The notes under the pieces are model-generated. The model was not told the origin of the DNA and did not search any database. It was given only the letters and a program-made list of their open reading frames with translations. This document shows positions 23,206-35,807 of a DNA stretch of 64,000 nucleotides, one piece after another. The translations under genes were made by a program, and so were the position numbers. Source of the stretch: Podocnemis expansa (Eukaryota > Chordata > Testudines > Podocnemididae); the NCBI GenBank assembly GCA_007922195.1, contig ML682003.1:5641271-5705270 (forward strand). Reading direction: 5' to 3'. Every line of letters begins with the position of its first letter. Positions within the stretch are counted from its first letter, which is position 1.

Positions 23206-24769
23206 GAGCATGTCTAGGCAAGACCTTGAGCACAGACCCATGACTGTCTTCCTGTCTGCTGCCTGCCTGGGTCACTTTCCCTGTAAACGTCCACTGAGCT
23301 GCCCCCCGCCCACAAGCCCTACTTGCAAACTCTTGGCATTAAGCTTCCACAACATTTGACTGCTGTGTGGGCTGAGCCCAAGGCTTGCTACTGACCAGCA
23401 CCAGATCCTGACCAATTCCTGCATTCTGCCATCAGTTGGGCTGTATCTGGCTGCCTTGTCCTAGGCTGGGGGCTCTTGGTGGCAGCCACTGTCCCTGTTC
23501 TGTGTCTGTGAGCACCTGGCACAATGGGGATGGTCTGTGATGGATCAGATGTACATACTAAGATCTTGCTCAGCCTAGGGACACCCCCTCCCAGGGTCTC
23601 CTTTGGAGGCGGACGGAAGCCCTATAAGGATGGCCTGCCCACCACCCAGCCTGGATTTGGATGCGTTGGCAGCCAAGCTGTCCAAGGGTCACTCCCAGGT
23701 CAGGGGAAGACCCGGTTCAGCTCCTGTTCTCTGCCAGTCCCTAAGGAGAAGACATTTCCTCCTGGGCTCATCCCTCAAACCAGGCAGGAAGCAGCTGGTC
23801 AGAGAGAGGTTCTTGTTGAGCAGGAAGGGGGCAGAGGCTGGAGCAGGTCTCTTCCCATGGCCATCCACAGCACGGCAGGTGTGTCTACACACAGGTAGTG
23901 GAGCTGGTGCTACCAGGGGAGCTTCTGTGTGTCCCCAGGAGCTGGGGCGGAGCCAAGCTGCCCTTCTGCTCTTAGTGGCACGTCTCCCACAAAGCATCAT
24001 GAGCCAGGGGGGTCTCCAGGGAGCCAGGCATTGCAGGTGAACCAGCCTGGAAGGGTTTGCTTGGAGTCCAAGTCTTGCTGACGCTGGGCTGGTCTCAGCC
24101 TGCCTTGAAGCTGCAAATGGTGGAGGCGAAGGAGCTCTGTTCTGCCAGGCAATCCATGCAGGCTGGGCCATTTCCCAGGGCTCTGCCATGGTCCCCAGTG
24201 ATAGACAGCTCAGCCCCTCCCAGATTCATCCCTCTGCCAGGGGCAAGGGGCCCAACCATTCCCCTGAGCAATGTTCACCTGGCTGGACCCATCTCAAAGT
24301 TTCTCCTGAGATTCAGTCACTGTCAACAGCAGCACAGAAATAAAGATGGCCTGGCCAGGAATGTCACAGCCTGAAATATTTTAGAGGGCGCCCCAGCAAA
24401 AAGAGTTTGAGCCTCCCTGCTTTGACAGCCAGGGGGACTGAGCAACAGAGTGGCAGGCAGTATAGTGCAGAGCCTGCTGCATAAGAACTATCTCGACACA
24501 TCCACAGCGTTTGCTATTTCTGCTGTGAGCAAGTGGGAAAAAGGTGGGATTGTTCCACAGTGTGAGATCAGGCACAGCGCTAGCCAGCATTGCTTTAACA
24601 TGGCAAATCCACAGGCGTGTCAGACAGGAACCAGACAAGGATTCATTGGTGTTCACGTGAGACAAGGAGACTTGACATGACTTGGGGGCACCTGATTTGC
24701 TGCATCACGCTACCACCCACGGACATGCAGAACAATCGCTTTGGAACAGCCCCTACTTACCATGTTTGA
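23206..24769. other. Intergenic, no feature recognised
   Basis: Unique-looking sequence. Opposed frames at 23524-24189 have no recognisable domain. Confidence 0.45.
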
Positions 24770-25845
24770 AGACTGGTACCAGCCTCCCCTCAGCCTTGTC
24801 GTCGCAAGACTGACCATGCCCAGCTTTTAACCTTCCCTCACTGGTTTCCTAAACCTTTGATCCTTTCAGTTGCTTTCCTCTGGAGTCTCAGACTCATCCA
24901 CATCTTTCTTAAAGTCCGGTGTCCAGAGCTGGCCACAGCAGGACCTTGCCAACGTGGACTGCAGTGGGACAATGTCCTCCCATGCCTTACATACTTCTCT
25001 CCTCTTCATACACCCCAATATTAGCCCTTTTCACACCATGACCCATTCTCAGTTTGTGATCCACTACAGCCCCTGCATCCCTTGTAGCAGCAAGGTCCCC
25101 CTGCCAATTACCCCCCACGGTGCAGTTGAGTGTTTGAGTTTTATTTTCTAAGTGCAGTACTTTGTGCTTGTCTCCACTGAATTCCATCTGCTGGATTTCA
25201 CAGCATTTCTCCACTCTGTCAAGGTCATGTTGGGATTCTAATCCAGCTCTGCAACATGCTTGCAACTCTCTCCCAGTTTGGTGTAAGCACACTCTCCACT
25301 CCATCGTCCAAATGTTAAAGGAAACATTAAATCATACTGGCCCCAGGGCTGACCCTGCTGGACCCCGCTAGGTACCCATGCTTTGATAGTGAACCATTGT
25401 AATTTCTCTTTGCATCTTTCACCTAGCTGTGCACCCCCCTTATAGTCCTTATACCTCATCTCATCCATGTTTCCCAAATTTGGGGGGAGGAAGTCGTGTG
25501 GGACTGTCAAAAGCCTTCCTGAAATCAAGAACAAGCACATCTACAGCTTGCCCCTTCCGCTAGGCCTGTAACCATGTCAAAGAAGGGAATTAGACTCGTT
25601 TGGCAATTTGCTCTTGGCAGACCCAGGCTGGCTGGTCCTTAAACCCCATTATCCTCTGGGTGCTGTCAAGTGGATTGTTTAACTCTTTGTTCAGTATCTA
25701 ATCAGGTCCTGCAGTCCAGCTGATGGATCTAAAATTCCCCGAGTCCTCTTTGTTCACCTTGTTAAGGCTACGCAGTGTCTTTGTCCTTTGCTCCACCTCA
25801 GCAACCTAAGCTGACTCCAGTGACTTCTTGAAGGGAATCACTAAC
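24770..25845 (-). mobile_element. CR1-like LINE fragment
   Basis: The plus strand shows antisense CR1 landmarks: GTGTCCAGAGCTGGCCACAG, GTGATCCACTACAGCCCC, AAAGCCTTCCTGAAATCAAG and CAAAGAAGGGAATTAGACTC. The minus-strand frame is broken throughout. Confidence 0.8.
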
Positions 25846-28069
25846 GGTTTCCTCAGGCGACCCTGCTGGCCTGACTATGCTGAACTTGGCAAGACTTCTT
25901 AGCTTGCTTTGCTGTTTTGCCTCCTGGGCTCAGCCCTTCCACCATCCAGTGTGCCCATGCTTGCCATGATGCCAGCTCCGCCCAGCTCTGGCTTGTGGCT
26001 GTGGCTTGCTCTAATTAATAACCAGGCAGCACACTGGTGAGGAGGAGGAAGGCTCTGGGCCACCCAAGGCCTTTCTGGAAGTAGGTTTATAGCCTGGGCA
26101 AGAACTGCCTTTCTTTGCTCCCACAGGAATGAGGCAAACGAGCTCTGGCTGGAGAGTTGGATGAGCTTGATGTGGGGCTGTTACAGAAATGAGCAGAGTC
26201 CGGTTGTGGAGCCTGTGCCCATTTCTGTAGCTTTGTAATGGAGAAAAATATGACAACTCAGTTTCCCTCATCACTTTGCATTGCTCCGCTACAAGGTGTG
26301 AATGGTTAATTCCCCCCTCGGAGCTGGGACCAAGAGGTGGGCTGCAGGCTGCTGAGATCACTGTCCCCAGCTGAGCTGCCTTAGAGATGCAGTGGAGAGC
26401 AGCAACCCATGCGTCAGGTGTTACCAACTGGCAGCCGAGGGGCGTGGGGCACTGGGAGAAGGGAGCAGATGCCCTGCCCAGGGTAGACGGGCTGGCCTGG
26501 CTGGAAAAGTAGCAGCTGGCCATGGAGGACAGTCATGCTAGGAGGCTTCAAGTTCCCATTCTACCCCAAGGATTCACTGCCCTAGTGGCAGTCAGTGCCC
26601 CTCTTGGCCACCTGACAGACTGTTTCCTGCATTACTTTTCCCAGCACCCAAAACGCTCTCTGGGTGGGGCTCAGGGTCCTGCCAGGGATGTCCTGAGCCA
26701 TGCAGGGCCTGTGTGCTGAAATGCAGAGACCTCCCCTTTGCTTCTGGCACCCCTCTCTGCCCCCTTCCCCTCTGCCCAAAACTTCCTGTGTGCCTCCTGG
26801 ACCTGGAGCCTTCCCCCTGTGAACCCTTCCTTGAGCACCTGTCACTGGTCCTGACAGGGGCATTTCCACTTGCCAGCTAGCCCCCTACAGACCAGCTGGG
26901 CTGAACTGGACCTGCCTGTTCTAGAGTCAGGGAACCATGAGGATGGCCAACGACCCACCATTGTCTGCTCTGCACCACCAGCCATTCGACTTTCATTGCA
27001 GCAGGGAGGGTAAAGAGGCAACATACCCCTCGAAATGCGACACGTACCACCGGAGAGCTGAGAATCTCACCCTGGGCTCCCCAGCTGGTCACCCCTTCCA
27101 CCCTGGGTTCCAGCTCCGGTAAACGCCAGCTGGCTGGGAACCGGCCATTTTGCAAGCACAGCATTGCTGCCCGTGGGGTGACATCTCTGCCAACGGCTAA
27201 ACCCGCTGACATGAGAACGCTGAAGGGCCAGGCTGAGCTCTGTGGCGCTGAGGGGCTTGTCCTTGCACAGAATGTGGGCCTGGGAATGACTGCCAGGAGT
27301 CGTTGTGGGGGAAAGGCAGAGCCCACCTGGAAACCCATGAGGACAGTGTTGGCTGCAGCTAGGTGCGTGGATACCTCGAACCTCAGACCTGCATCCCCAG
27401 CGCCCAAGTGTTGCCTACTGTGGAGGCTGGCCCCAGTCTGCTCCAGAGTCTGGCTCTGGATCCAACTGCGTGTCTGGCTGAGTCCTCACTATCATCATGG
27501 GGCTGGGAAATGCATCGCCCAACCATACTCCTCCCCAGGTCCTTGTCTGTGCGCTTACATGCCACCTAGGACACAGCTAGCCTCACTCCTGGGACAAGGA
27601 AAGAGCTCATGAGACACGACCAGATCATGTGCAGCTCAATGACATGCACTCTCACCCAGTCTGTGTGCACCCCAATACCCAGCTCCCATGCCAGGGGCTC
27701 CCTGCTAAAGGGAGCAGGATGGGGGGCTCAATAGAGGGTGCTCTCACCCAGTCTGTGTGCACCCCAGTACCCGAGCAGGGAAGGGGCTGAATACTGCTGT
27801 GCTAGGATCCCCGGGTACTTCTCTAACCCACACCCCTCTCGGCAAGAACTGGGGTGTAGCTGCCAGGGCCAGCCTGCTCTCACTCTGTTCTGTGGCCCCA
27901 GCCGCGCTGTGGTTTCACTTGGGCACCACTGTGCCCGTCCGCTGGGTCCTCACAGACAGCTGCCTCCCCCCCACCAGTGACTGGCTGTGGTGGGCTAGGG
28001 AGGGCCCTGTGTGCCCGGCTGGCAGCGTGGCGAGGACAGTGGCCTTGCTGGAGCATGCAGATGGGCTCC
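25846..28069. other. Intergenic, no gene recognised
   Basis: Unique sequence. A two-copy tandem duplication with 91-base spacing is visible at 27633-27685 and 27724-27776 (shared CTCTCACCCAGTCTGTGTGC). Confidence 0.45.
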
Positions 28070-28250
28070 GGGAAGGGCCGGGTTCATTGCACCAGGCCAG
28101 CCAGTAGAACTTTCCGTCTCATTAGCGCTGCCACGAGCAATCGGCCGGCGCAGGCCTCACACCAGCTGACCTGCTCTGCGGCTGACTTCTGAGGGGCCAA
28201 TTAGCAAAGACAGCTAATTACCAGCACCTGGACTCCCCCCCCCCCGTGCA
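28070..28250. promoter_or_regulatory. Candidate enhancer-like island
   Basis: A dense set of developmental motifs: TCTCATTAGCGC, ACCAGCTGACC (E-box CAGCTG), CCAATTAGC, AGCTAATTACC and CAGCACCTGG. Non-repeat and distinct from its flanks. A regulatory role, possibly for SCRT1, is inference. Confidence 0.35.
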
Positions 28251-29814
28251 GGCACAGCAAAGCCTTGGAGTTAACCCTTCAGTGCTCAGAGCCATGCCTT
28301 CACCAGGAGATGGCCACCCCAAAGGGCTTTGAGCCTTTTACTGTGCCTCCCCTCGCCCCCAGCAGCCCCTATCCTCCCCCGAACACGGCCATACCCCTGA
28401 GCACCCAGGGGTGCTTGGAGAGGGATCTGCTGCTGGTTTCCCCAGCCTAGTGGGTGACGAGGCTGCAGCAGGCGCTGGAGGAAGCTAGAGGGAGGCTGGG
28501 GAAAGGCCTTAGAGGACATGGCTGATGTGCGGGGTAGGGAATTTTCCAAGGACATTTGGCCACAGGCGCACCAAGTGCCCATCACCCTGCTGTCCAGTCA
28601 CAGGACTGCGAGGAGCCTCTAGAAACCAGCTGAGAACCTGGCTGAGCCCAGTCAGACGCCATTGCCATGGGGCAGCTAACACCAGAATACTCAGACCGCT
28701 GCAACCTGGAAATCACCTGTGCTATGCGCCCAGCAGTAGCCATCACTGTGCTGAATGGCACAGGCAGCACAGCCCCAGCCCCAAGCCTCCTGCCCCACAA
28801 AGTACAGCCCTGCCTCGTGGCTTCCCATACTGGTTGGTAATATAGGGACTATGACCAGGGAGCAGTTCTGGCTCTGCCCAGGAGAGGGCAGTGGAGGACA
28901 TGCACATTAGCCAGTTTATTACCATGCCTGTAAATCGCCTCTGAAATGCAGCCTTCTCTGGGGTGCAGCCTGCAGTTATTTCACAGCAGCACACCAGGGC
29001 ATCCATACTGAGCTGTGAGGTAAGCGAGGGCTGGCTGATGGTGCAGGCACAACACTTAAGGGACAGGGTCTGCACTGGTTGGAGCTGAAACGCTCAGCAA
29101 GTACAGACACACTCAGCCAAGACCCCCGAATACCCATTAACTCTGTCCCACGGAAATGCTGGGACTCCCAAGCTCAGCTCCTGGAATCCCCTGAGCTGCC
29201 CATTTACCACATTCAGAGCTGGTACCAATGGGTGCAGCACTGCTCACACCCTGACACCAGCTGTGGGGCTGAGCTCTCCCATTGGGGGAGTGAAGCCATG
29301 CGCTCAGTATCTCAGTGCGAGAAATACCTGAGCAGCCCTGTGCAGCCCTCTGGGGATACCCCTCCCACTGTGGGAGGGCAGGGAGCTGTTCTGGGGGGAG
29401 ACTGGGACAATGCAGCCATTGCTGGGAGGAAACAGGGGGTGGTGGTGTGACAAGAAGGAGGCAGGATGGGCAAGGGGCTAATGGCAGGCCTGGGTCTGGC
29501 TGGGGAGCTGGCTTGCCCCCTAGCCCCACAGGTCTGTGCTGTGTTGCCCCCACTCCCTGCTCACCAGGCAAGCTGGGGAACCCCACTTCCAGACCAAGCA
29601 CCAGTGGGGCACGGGCGGTCCGTGGTGGGGAGGGGGGTGAGCAAGGCAGAATCTGAACCAGGAGGGAGGGGGCCCAGGCACTGATTTCCCCTCTTCCCCC
29701 CAGGGCTGTGCCCGGCCAAGGAGTGGCTCTACAAGGGGAATCCCTGGCTGCCACCACCTGTCAGCAGCTGCTCCCCAGCACTAGGTGTTTGCCCAGCTGT
29801 GTGGGGTGGTGAGA
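28251..29814. other. Intergenic, no feature recognised
   Basis: GC-rich, with frames on both strands that lack any domain signature. Confidence 0.45.
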
Positions 29815-30010
29815 GCAGAGGCCTGGGATCCAGGGCTCTGGGAGGGGAGCAGGATCTAATGGTTAGATCTGGGGCTGGGAGCCAGGACTCCTGGCTGTGA
29901 TGCTGACGCAATGTGGTGCCTTGAGAGGTCTCTCACACCACTCTGTACCTCAGTTTCCCTATATAGGGCCAGATTACCAGGCTATGAAATGGGGCTAGTC
30001 TCTTCCTCCC
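29815..30010 (+). repeat. tRNA-like unit joined to MIR-type SINE
   Basis: CTAATGGTTAGATCTGGGG and AGCCAGGACTCCTGGCTG form a tRNA-like head. CTCTGTACCTCAGTTTCCC and GAAATGGGGCTAGT are the MIR core. Confidence 0.6.
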
Positions 30011-31140
30011 TTGGGCCTTTTGGGGCTGCAGAACAAACCGCCATGACCCCAGGGGCCGGGGACCGAGCGCAGCTGGATGGAGGCTCTTTGCCATCAGCCA
30101 GCTCCACCCCTGCTCCCCCAGGGCCTGTCCCCACGTGGCACCGAGCAGCCTGGGTAGCCCCACGCTGCTATCAGCCCCTGGCCAGGCCCCGCTCCCTGGA
30201 ATTTTCCCAACAAAGCCCCCCTGTAATTCCGGCTCCATTCCCAGCACTGGCTAATCAGGCTCACGCAGGGAGCATGCGGCCTTATCTGGGGCCAGCAGGC
30301 CTGGGAGCCGCCAGCCTGGTTGGGCTGATAGGGGAACCTGGAACCAAACTCCTTGCCGGGGGGAAAAAGCCAGCCCCCCCGTCTGCCCCCACCTTCCCTC
30401 CCCCCATCATTCCTGTCCATCACCCTCCTCCCCACTGCCTGCCTGCTCCCTGCCCATCTCCCCACTGCCTGTCTCCGGCTTCCTCCACTCTCAGCGCCTC
30501 CCCCATCCCCTGCCTGTCCCCCAACACCCCCCTCCAGGCCCCACCCAGTGCCGGCTTCAGTCTCCTCCATCTCCAGCCCCGCATCTCCCCACACTTCCCC
30601 CCTCCCCGCCCCTGCTCTGGACTGGATGGTGGGCGCAGGTAGGGTCCTTAGTGGGTCTCGGCTCCATCTCCACCCAGGCCACCTTGGTGTGGGGAACCCA
30701 TGGGAGCCCCCCTTCTGCAGAGATGAGCTGATTGCTGGGTTCCTGGCCCCACATGCTAGGCTCCCAATCCAGTGCCAGGTTCTCCCAGTGGGCAGCCCCA
30801 TGGCCCGACTGCTTAGTCCCAAATGCAAGGTGCCATCCCCCCTGCAACTCAGGGTTACTTTGCCCCCACAGGCAGGAGCAGGGATGATAAAGCAAGTCCC
30901 TCAGCAAACAGGCAAGTGCCACCTGCCACCCCACATGACTCTGGGAGAGGATCCAGCCCTTCTGCCCATGCCCAGCTAGGCTACAGGAGACCACACCGGG
31001 CAGGGGGTCCAGCCCCATGGCCAGTGGGAGAGCCAAGGGCAGCCGCCAGGTCCTGCAGAGCCTGGCAAGGAGGGCATTAGGCCAGGTCCCATGTGGTGGG
31101 GCAGAGAGCAGAGGCTGGCTGCCCTGTCCCCCTCCCCTCT
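30011..31140. other. Intergenic, pyrimidine-rich tract, no gene recognised
   Basis: 30390-30610 is a C/T-rich stretch with imperfect CCCCACTGCCTG repeats that creates long spurious frames on both strands (for example 29911-30642 + and 30094-30828 -). Confidence 0.45.
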
Positions 31141-31375
31141 GCCCCCACAGCCACCATCAGCGGCCAGGAAGCTCCGGCATCCGGCCCCCACCCCCATGCC
31201 AACAAAGGGCCCTCTCCTGGCTGGCGGCACTCAGCACTAATGAGCGGCTTGTGCGGCGGGAGCAGGTGGAGGGAGGCTCCGGCACCGCGGGCTGGCACGA
31301 AGGACGAGTGGCGCTAAGCCGACAATGAACCTCTCCAAGCAAATCAGCCGGTTATTGAAAAGGCTCCGGCTCCCC
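31141..31375. promoter_or_regulatory. Candidate conserved GC-rich island
   Basis: CAGCACTAATGAGCGGC, AAGCCGACAATGAACC and AATCAGCCGGTTATTGAAAA stand out against flanks, with locally raised CpG content and no repeat match. Conservation is inferred, not tested. Confidence 0.3.
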
Positions 31376-31689
31376 TCACCCCCCCAAACACCTGCTGGGC
31401 TCAGTGGTGAGACACTCAGCGGCACGCTGAATGGAGGCAGTGTGGGGCTGGCCCATTAATGCCACACCCGTGAACTGTTGCCTTTTCCTGCTAGAAAGCT
31501 CCTGGGCTTGGTTTCCCAGGGGCAGGGCCAAGACCTCAGTGCCCCCATGGCTCTGGGGGCTGCGACAGGCTGGGCTGCGGCTTGGGGCCAGGGCTGACAA
31601 AAGGCACGAGCGGGGGAGCAGTCATGTGATGGAATCTTCCCTGCCTTTCACGTGAGATGAGTTGGGGGGGTCTCAGCCTGGGGAGCTCC

Positions 31690-31915
31690 ATATGGGGATG
31701 CAGGTTCATGCTGTAAAACAGTCTGAGGGCACCAGCAGAGTTGTGGGTGGGGGAAGAGGGGAGCCGAGGGATGAGATAATGGGGAAGGGGTACAGGTCAG
31801 GACTGGCGGCACTAGCACAGCTGTGGGTGGGGGAAGAAGGAAGCTGAGGGCTGGGCTAGCACAGGGGGGCTCTGCAGGCCGGGGCAAGGGGCACTGGCAA
31901 AACTGTGGGGGATTG
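31690..31915. repeat. Minisatellite, ~80-90-base unit
   Basis: Imperfect units around GGCACTAGCACAGCTGTGGG and GGGGGAAGAGGGGAGCCGAG. The unit resembles the array at 41175-41450. Confidence 0.55.
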
Positions 31916-32606
31916 CCCGGTGAGGAATGAACAGCGTCCCCATAACCAGCTATGGCCTAGACTGGTTGTCTATCAAATTCCTCATGGCCAAAGGGTCCCG
32001 ACACTAACGTGGGGGATATGATGGAACAGCCGGGGAGCCCAGGGCAGCAGAGAGCTGAGAGGGTGAGCTGGAGTCAGGACCCAGGGCACTCGAGGTGAGA
32101 TGGGGCCTGTGCGAGGCTCCAGCAGGAGCCCATGAGGGATCCCCTGTGTGGGGCTGGACCTGCCCCACAGAAATGGAGCTGGGGGCCATATGGTCTGGCT
32201 GAACGAGCAGGAAGGGAACCGCCCCACTGCACCTTCCCCCCACTTAGTCCCCAGTGGCGTCCTTTTGGAGAGGAGTGTCTGGGGGTGTGTCCCCACTGGG
32301 GTGCAGGGGACTGAGTCTCTCTATGCCCAGTTTGCCTTGTGCAGGGCTGTGTCCGGAGTTGGTAGCCTTGCACAGACAAAGGGACGTGAGGCATAAATGC
32401 AGGGCCAGGAAAGCAGGTGGCAGGTGCCAGGACCCTGATGCCATCTCTCCATTCCTACCTAGTGAGGCCTTCACGGCCCTCACAGTTTGGGGCCATGGCT
32501 CACTACACCCTGGCACCAGACTGGACAGGCCGTGTCTAAAGTCCAGTCACATCTACAGCCATCCTGGTTTTTCTTCTCTCTGCCAGTGCCCACGCCTAAA
32601 CTGATT
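31916..32606. other. Intergenic, no feature recognised
   Basis: Unique-looking, no gene or repeat signature. Confidence 0.4.
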
Positions 32607-33250
32607 TCCCTCTGGATAAAACCACAAGGAGCTGTGTGGCACTTTAAGACTAACAGATTTATTTTTTGCATGAGCTTTCGTGGGAGAAGATCCCACTTCC
32701 TCAGATGCTTCAAAGACGGGTGAACTTACAGAAAGGAGTGAAAATAAATGCAAGGGGGTGTAAAACATAGGATCAGGTCATACAGTAACAGCAAATCAGA
32801 GCAGTTTTCAGGTTCAAACCATGGGAAGCCTGAAGTCAGATTACCTTTTGTAATGGGAAAAGAGCCCATAGTCTCAATTCAGTCCTGCTTTCACAGAATT
32901 TAGCTTGCATATTAATTCGAGTTCAGCTGTTTCTCTTTGAAGTCTTGATGTCCTAGCTACATCTCTATCGACAGTTGTTAACAAATCAGTCATCGAGTGA
33001 TTAGGAAGATGGAAGTGCTCAGCAACTGGTTTCTTTGTTCTTTGACTTCTGATAGCTCTGTGCTCATTCAGCCTCTTACACAGCGATCTTCCTGTTTGTC
33101 CAATATATAAGGTGTAGGGGCATTTCTTGCACATGATGGCATAGACCACATTAGCAGATGAGCAGGTAAATGAGCCTCTGATGGAGTAGCAGACTTGATT
33201 AGGACCTATGATGGTATTTGTTGTGCAGACATGTGGGCAGACGGCTCCCA
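32607..33250 (-). mobile_element. Penelope-like element, 5'-truncated copy with GIY-YIG domain
   Basis: The frame on the minus strand ends at a stop at 32874-32876. Real element sequence begins near 33250, after which the frame continues into unrelated DNA. It encodes the C-terminal GIY-YIG endonuclease region: a VVYAIMCKKC segment, then LYIGQTGRSLCKRLNEH, and a C-terminus rich in Leu/Glu ending NSVKAGLN. The preceding SIRGSFTCSSANV linker is also typical. The reverse transcriptase is missing, so this copy is immobile. The 3' UTR (32610-32873) ends in the tail repeated elsewhere in the window (GCATGAGCTTTCGTGGGAG on the plus strand), which links all isolated tails to this element class. Confidence 0.85.
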
Positions 33251-33475
33251 ACACAGCTGTGAGGGGCTGATGGCCTGTACGGCCCTGCCCCCCCTGCGTC
33301 TCCCCACCCGCTGACCCCCAGAGCCACGCGGGCCAGTGGAGGCGGGGGTTCAGTGCAGGCATCAGATTGTGCCATCCTGATTCATGGCCCAGGGCATGCA
33401 TCCTACATCCCACACTGGCTGTGTTCCTTATCACAGTGCTAGGCATGTGTCCCCTAGAGCTAAGCTGAGTGTGCA

Positions 33476-33640
33476 CCTGTCACAGCCCTGACACACCTCC
33501 CAACGTGCTACACTGGGCATTTGCCTGTCAGAGCACTGACACACATCCTATAGTGCTATGGTGGGCATGTGTCCATCCGTCACTGCCCTGACACACGTCC
33601 CGTAGTGCTACACTGTGCACGTGCCTCTATTCCCCGTGCC
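33476..33640. repeat. Minisatellite, ~50-base unit, three copies
   Basis: Units start at GACACAC at 33490, 33538 and 33590 and share GTGCTACACTGGGCATGTG-like sequence. Confidence 0.7.
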
Positions 33641-34446
33641 TCTCAGAGCACACTCCTGGATGTGTCTCCCACACCATTCCAGAGGCCCCCCCCATCTCTG
33701 TGCAGGTGGCATGGGTGCACGCCCCACCCTGTGTGAGCAGGGACGCTTCCCATGGTGTAAAGGCTCAGACAGGCTCCAGGCAGCAAGAACCAGGCCCAGG
33801 AGTTTTCTGCTGTCCCTATTGTTGCTCTTGCTATGGTGCTGTTCAGCACAGGACGTGCTCCTTGGGCAGCCTTGTGCAGAGGCACTGCAGACAATTGGGT
33901 GGGTTATTTTGCAGAACTGGGGCAGGGAGGAGGCATTAACAGTCTCTGGGGGCCTTTCCCTCCCCAAGAATCCCATGTACAACCCATAGCAGAGATGCTG
34001 GAGCCCTGGACAGATCATGGAACTAGCATAATTTGCATCCCCTGATGCTGTGAGATCCAGTGGCTGAGCCACTTTTCGATGCAGGGGAGAGGAGCTGCCA
34101 ACACTGGTCTCTCCATGGCAGACGTGGTGTGGCGTCAATCCATGAGTCCTGACTGATCCAGTGCTAGGAGGGTGCAGCCCCAGCCAACTGGCTCCAGCTC
34201 CCAAGGACAAGTGACCAGGAGACGATGTGCTGTTGCTGAAGGACAGGACACTGGCAAGCTCAGAGATGCAGTGGATTAGGGGCCAGAGCCCTTTTCCCAG
34301 GGTCACTGATCCTGGCCTGGCGCTCAAGAGGCTGTGGGGCAGATGTCACTATTGGGTGCACACTCTCAGGGAGCCTGGGACTGGAGCGGCTAGAGAAGTC
34401 TCCACTCTGCAGCCTCTTTCCTTCCAAGATGGCCCCGGTTGAAGGA
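33641..34446. other. Intergenic, no feature recognised
   Basis: Opposed frames (33615-33989 + and 33608-34327 -) have no domain signature. Confidence 0.4.
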
Positions 34447-34454
34447 GCCCCTGG

Positions 34455-34810
34455 CTATGTTCTGTCTAAGCTGTGCATGTGTGCGGATGCACGCAGGTCG
34501 TGAAACCCACGCACACAACAAAATAAAGCATGCACAAAAAAATTCAACACTGCTAATATTTTTATGCTATTTTAAGAAGGCAGTTAAGAGTAGCTTGTTT
34601 CAAATAAGGTTTTGTAATTTATAAAATAATTTCTATCACCATATCAAAATAAAATTTAAATATTATTTGCATCATACACACTTGCTCCATTGCACTCACA
34701 AGTTCGACCACAGTAACTGGAGTGTACACAAATTTGGCCACTAGTTCTGAAAATTTTCACCAAAGAAATTTTTTGCACACACAGCCTGTGAAGAATTAGA
34801 GGCAACATTG
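34455..34810. mobile_element. AT-rich hAT-type element with perfect target duplication
   Basis: A perfect 8-bp duplication GCCCCTGG lies at 34447-34454 and 34811-34818. The ends CTATGTTCTGTCTAA and TTAGAGGCAACATTG are imperfect inverted repeats. The element is strikingly AT-rich relative to its flanks and non-coding. Confidence 0.78.
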
Positions 34811-34818
34811 GCCCCTGG

Positions 34819-35014
34819 TATTGCTTCTGGGGTGGAGCACAGCAGCTGTCTACCAGCCCACAGCCACAGGCAGGCTGCGATGCAGGACAGGACGTGAAGC
34901 TTAGCCATGCGGAACTGAGGGGGGAGACTAGCTGGATCTTGGCTGGCACGCGGTACGCGTCAGGCCAGTCTCTATGGTGTGTCTTTCCGGGCAGACTGGG
35001 TCAGGGGGCTGGTG
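34819..35014. other. Short intergenic stretch, nothing recognised
   Basis: No repeat or gene signature. Confidence 0.4.
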
Positions 35015-35185
35015 ATGCACTGGGATGGGTTCCCTGGGGGGGGGGTGGACTCTCCATCCTTAGAGGTTTCTAAGGGCTGACTCGAAAAGCCCTGGCTGGG
35101 ATGATTTAGTGGGGGCTGGTCCTGTTGTGCTCAGGGGTTGGACTAAATACCTTCTGAGATTCCTTCCAACCCTCAGCTTCTGTGG
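35015..35185 (+). mobile_element. CR1 LINE 3' end fragment
   Basis: GGGTTCCCTGGG, AAGCCCTGGCTGGGATGATT and GGTTGGACTAAATACCTTC are the CR1 terminal region. Confidence 0.88.
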
Positions 35186-35807
35186 GTCGGTGCGTCCTCT
35201 CACAGCACCCCCAGCACCACTCTGGAGTCAGGATAGCCCCATGGGGCAGGCATGCCTGAGAACTCAGCACCCGCAGCCGGGAGCATCGCTGCCCTGGGTT
35301 AAGACCTGGGGTGTGGGCCTGCCCCCTAGCCATGGGCCCTACCCGCCATGGCCCCACTTCTCTGCCCCAGGCCCAATCCGGCCTCAGGCTCCCGCCGCTG
35401 CCAGCCTGGCCCTGGATCCCCAGCCAGCACCAAGGCCAGGAGAGGTGGGCACAGCTGTGGGCAGCCTGGCCTGAATTGCCAGCCGGGGAACAGGCTCAGA
35501 GTGGCAGGCGGCTGGGCCCCAGATCTCCAGCTGGTGATGGGGACAGGAAAGGAAGGGGCTGCCGTGCATTCAGGGCACTGGTGCTGGGACTTGAGGCACG
35601 TGCCCTGTGTGCAAGGTGCCAGCGATGCCCCTACCCCCAGCACTGTGTAGGGCACTAGGATCAGCACTGACTGCGTGGGGAGACCCCATCTGACTTAGCC
35701 ACCAATGTCCCTCCCTGCCCCCTGCCAGGGCATTGGGACCTGGGCTGACCCCAAGACAGTGCCCCCCACACAGCCTGCTTCCTCTGTGCACTCAGTGCCC
35801 CATAGAG
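35186..35807. other. Intergenic, no feature recognised
   Basis: Unique GC-rich sequence. Confidence 0.4.

Noticed and set aside
29911..30828. Opposed 243- and 244-codon frames
   Set aside because: Pyrimidine-rich tract with imperfect short repeats; Pro/Ser/Leu translation on one strand and Gly/Arg/Trp on the other, no domain.
32874..33476. A host gene with a GIY-YIG nuclease domain (200 codons)
   Set aside because: Only the part up to about 33250 is nuclease-like and it is continuous with a Penelope-like 3' UTR and tail; the remaining N-terminal part is unrelated DNA read through by chance.
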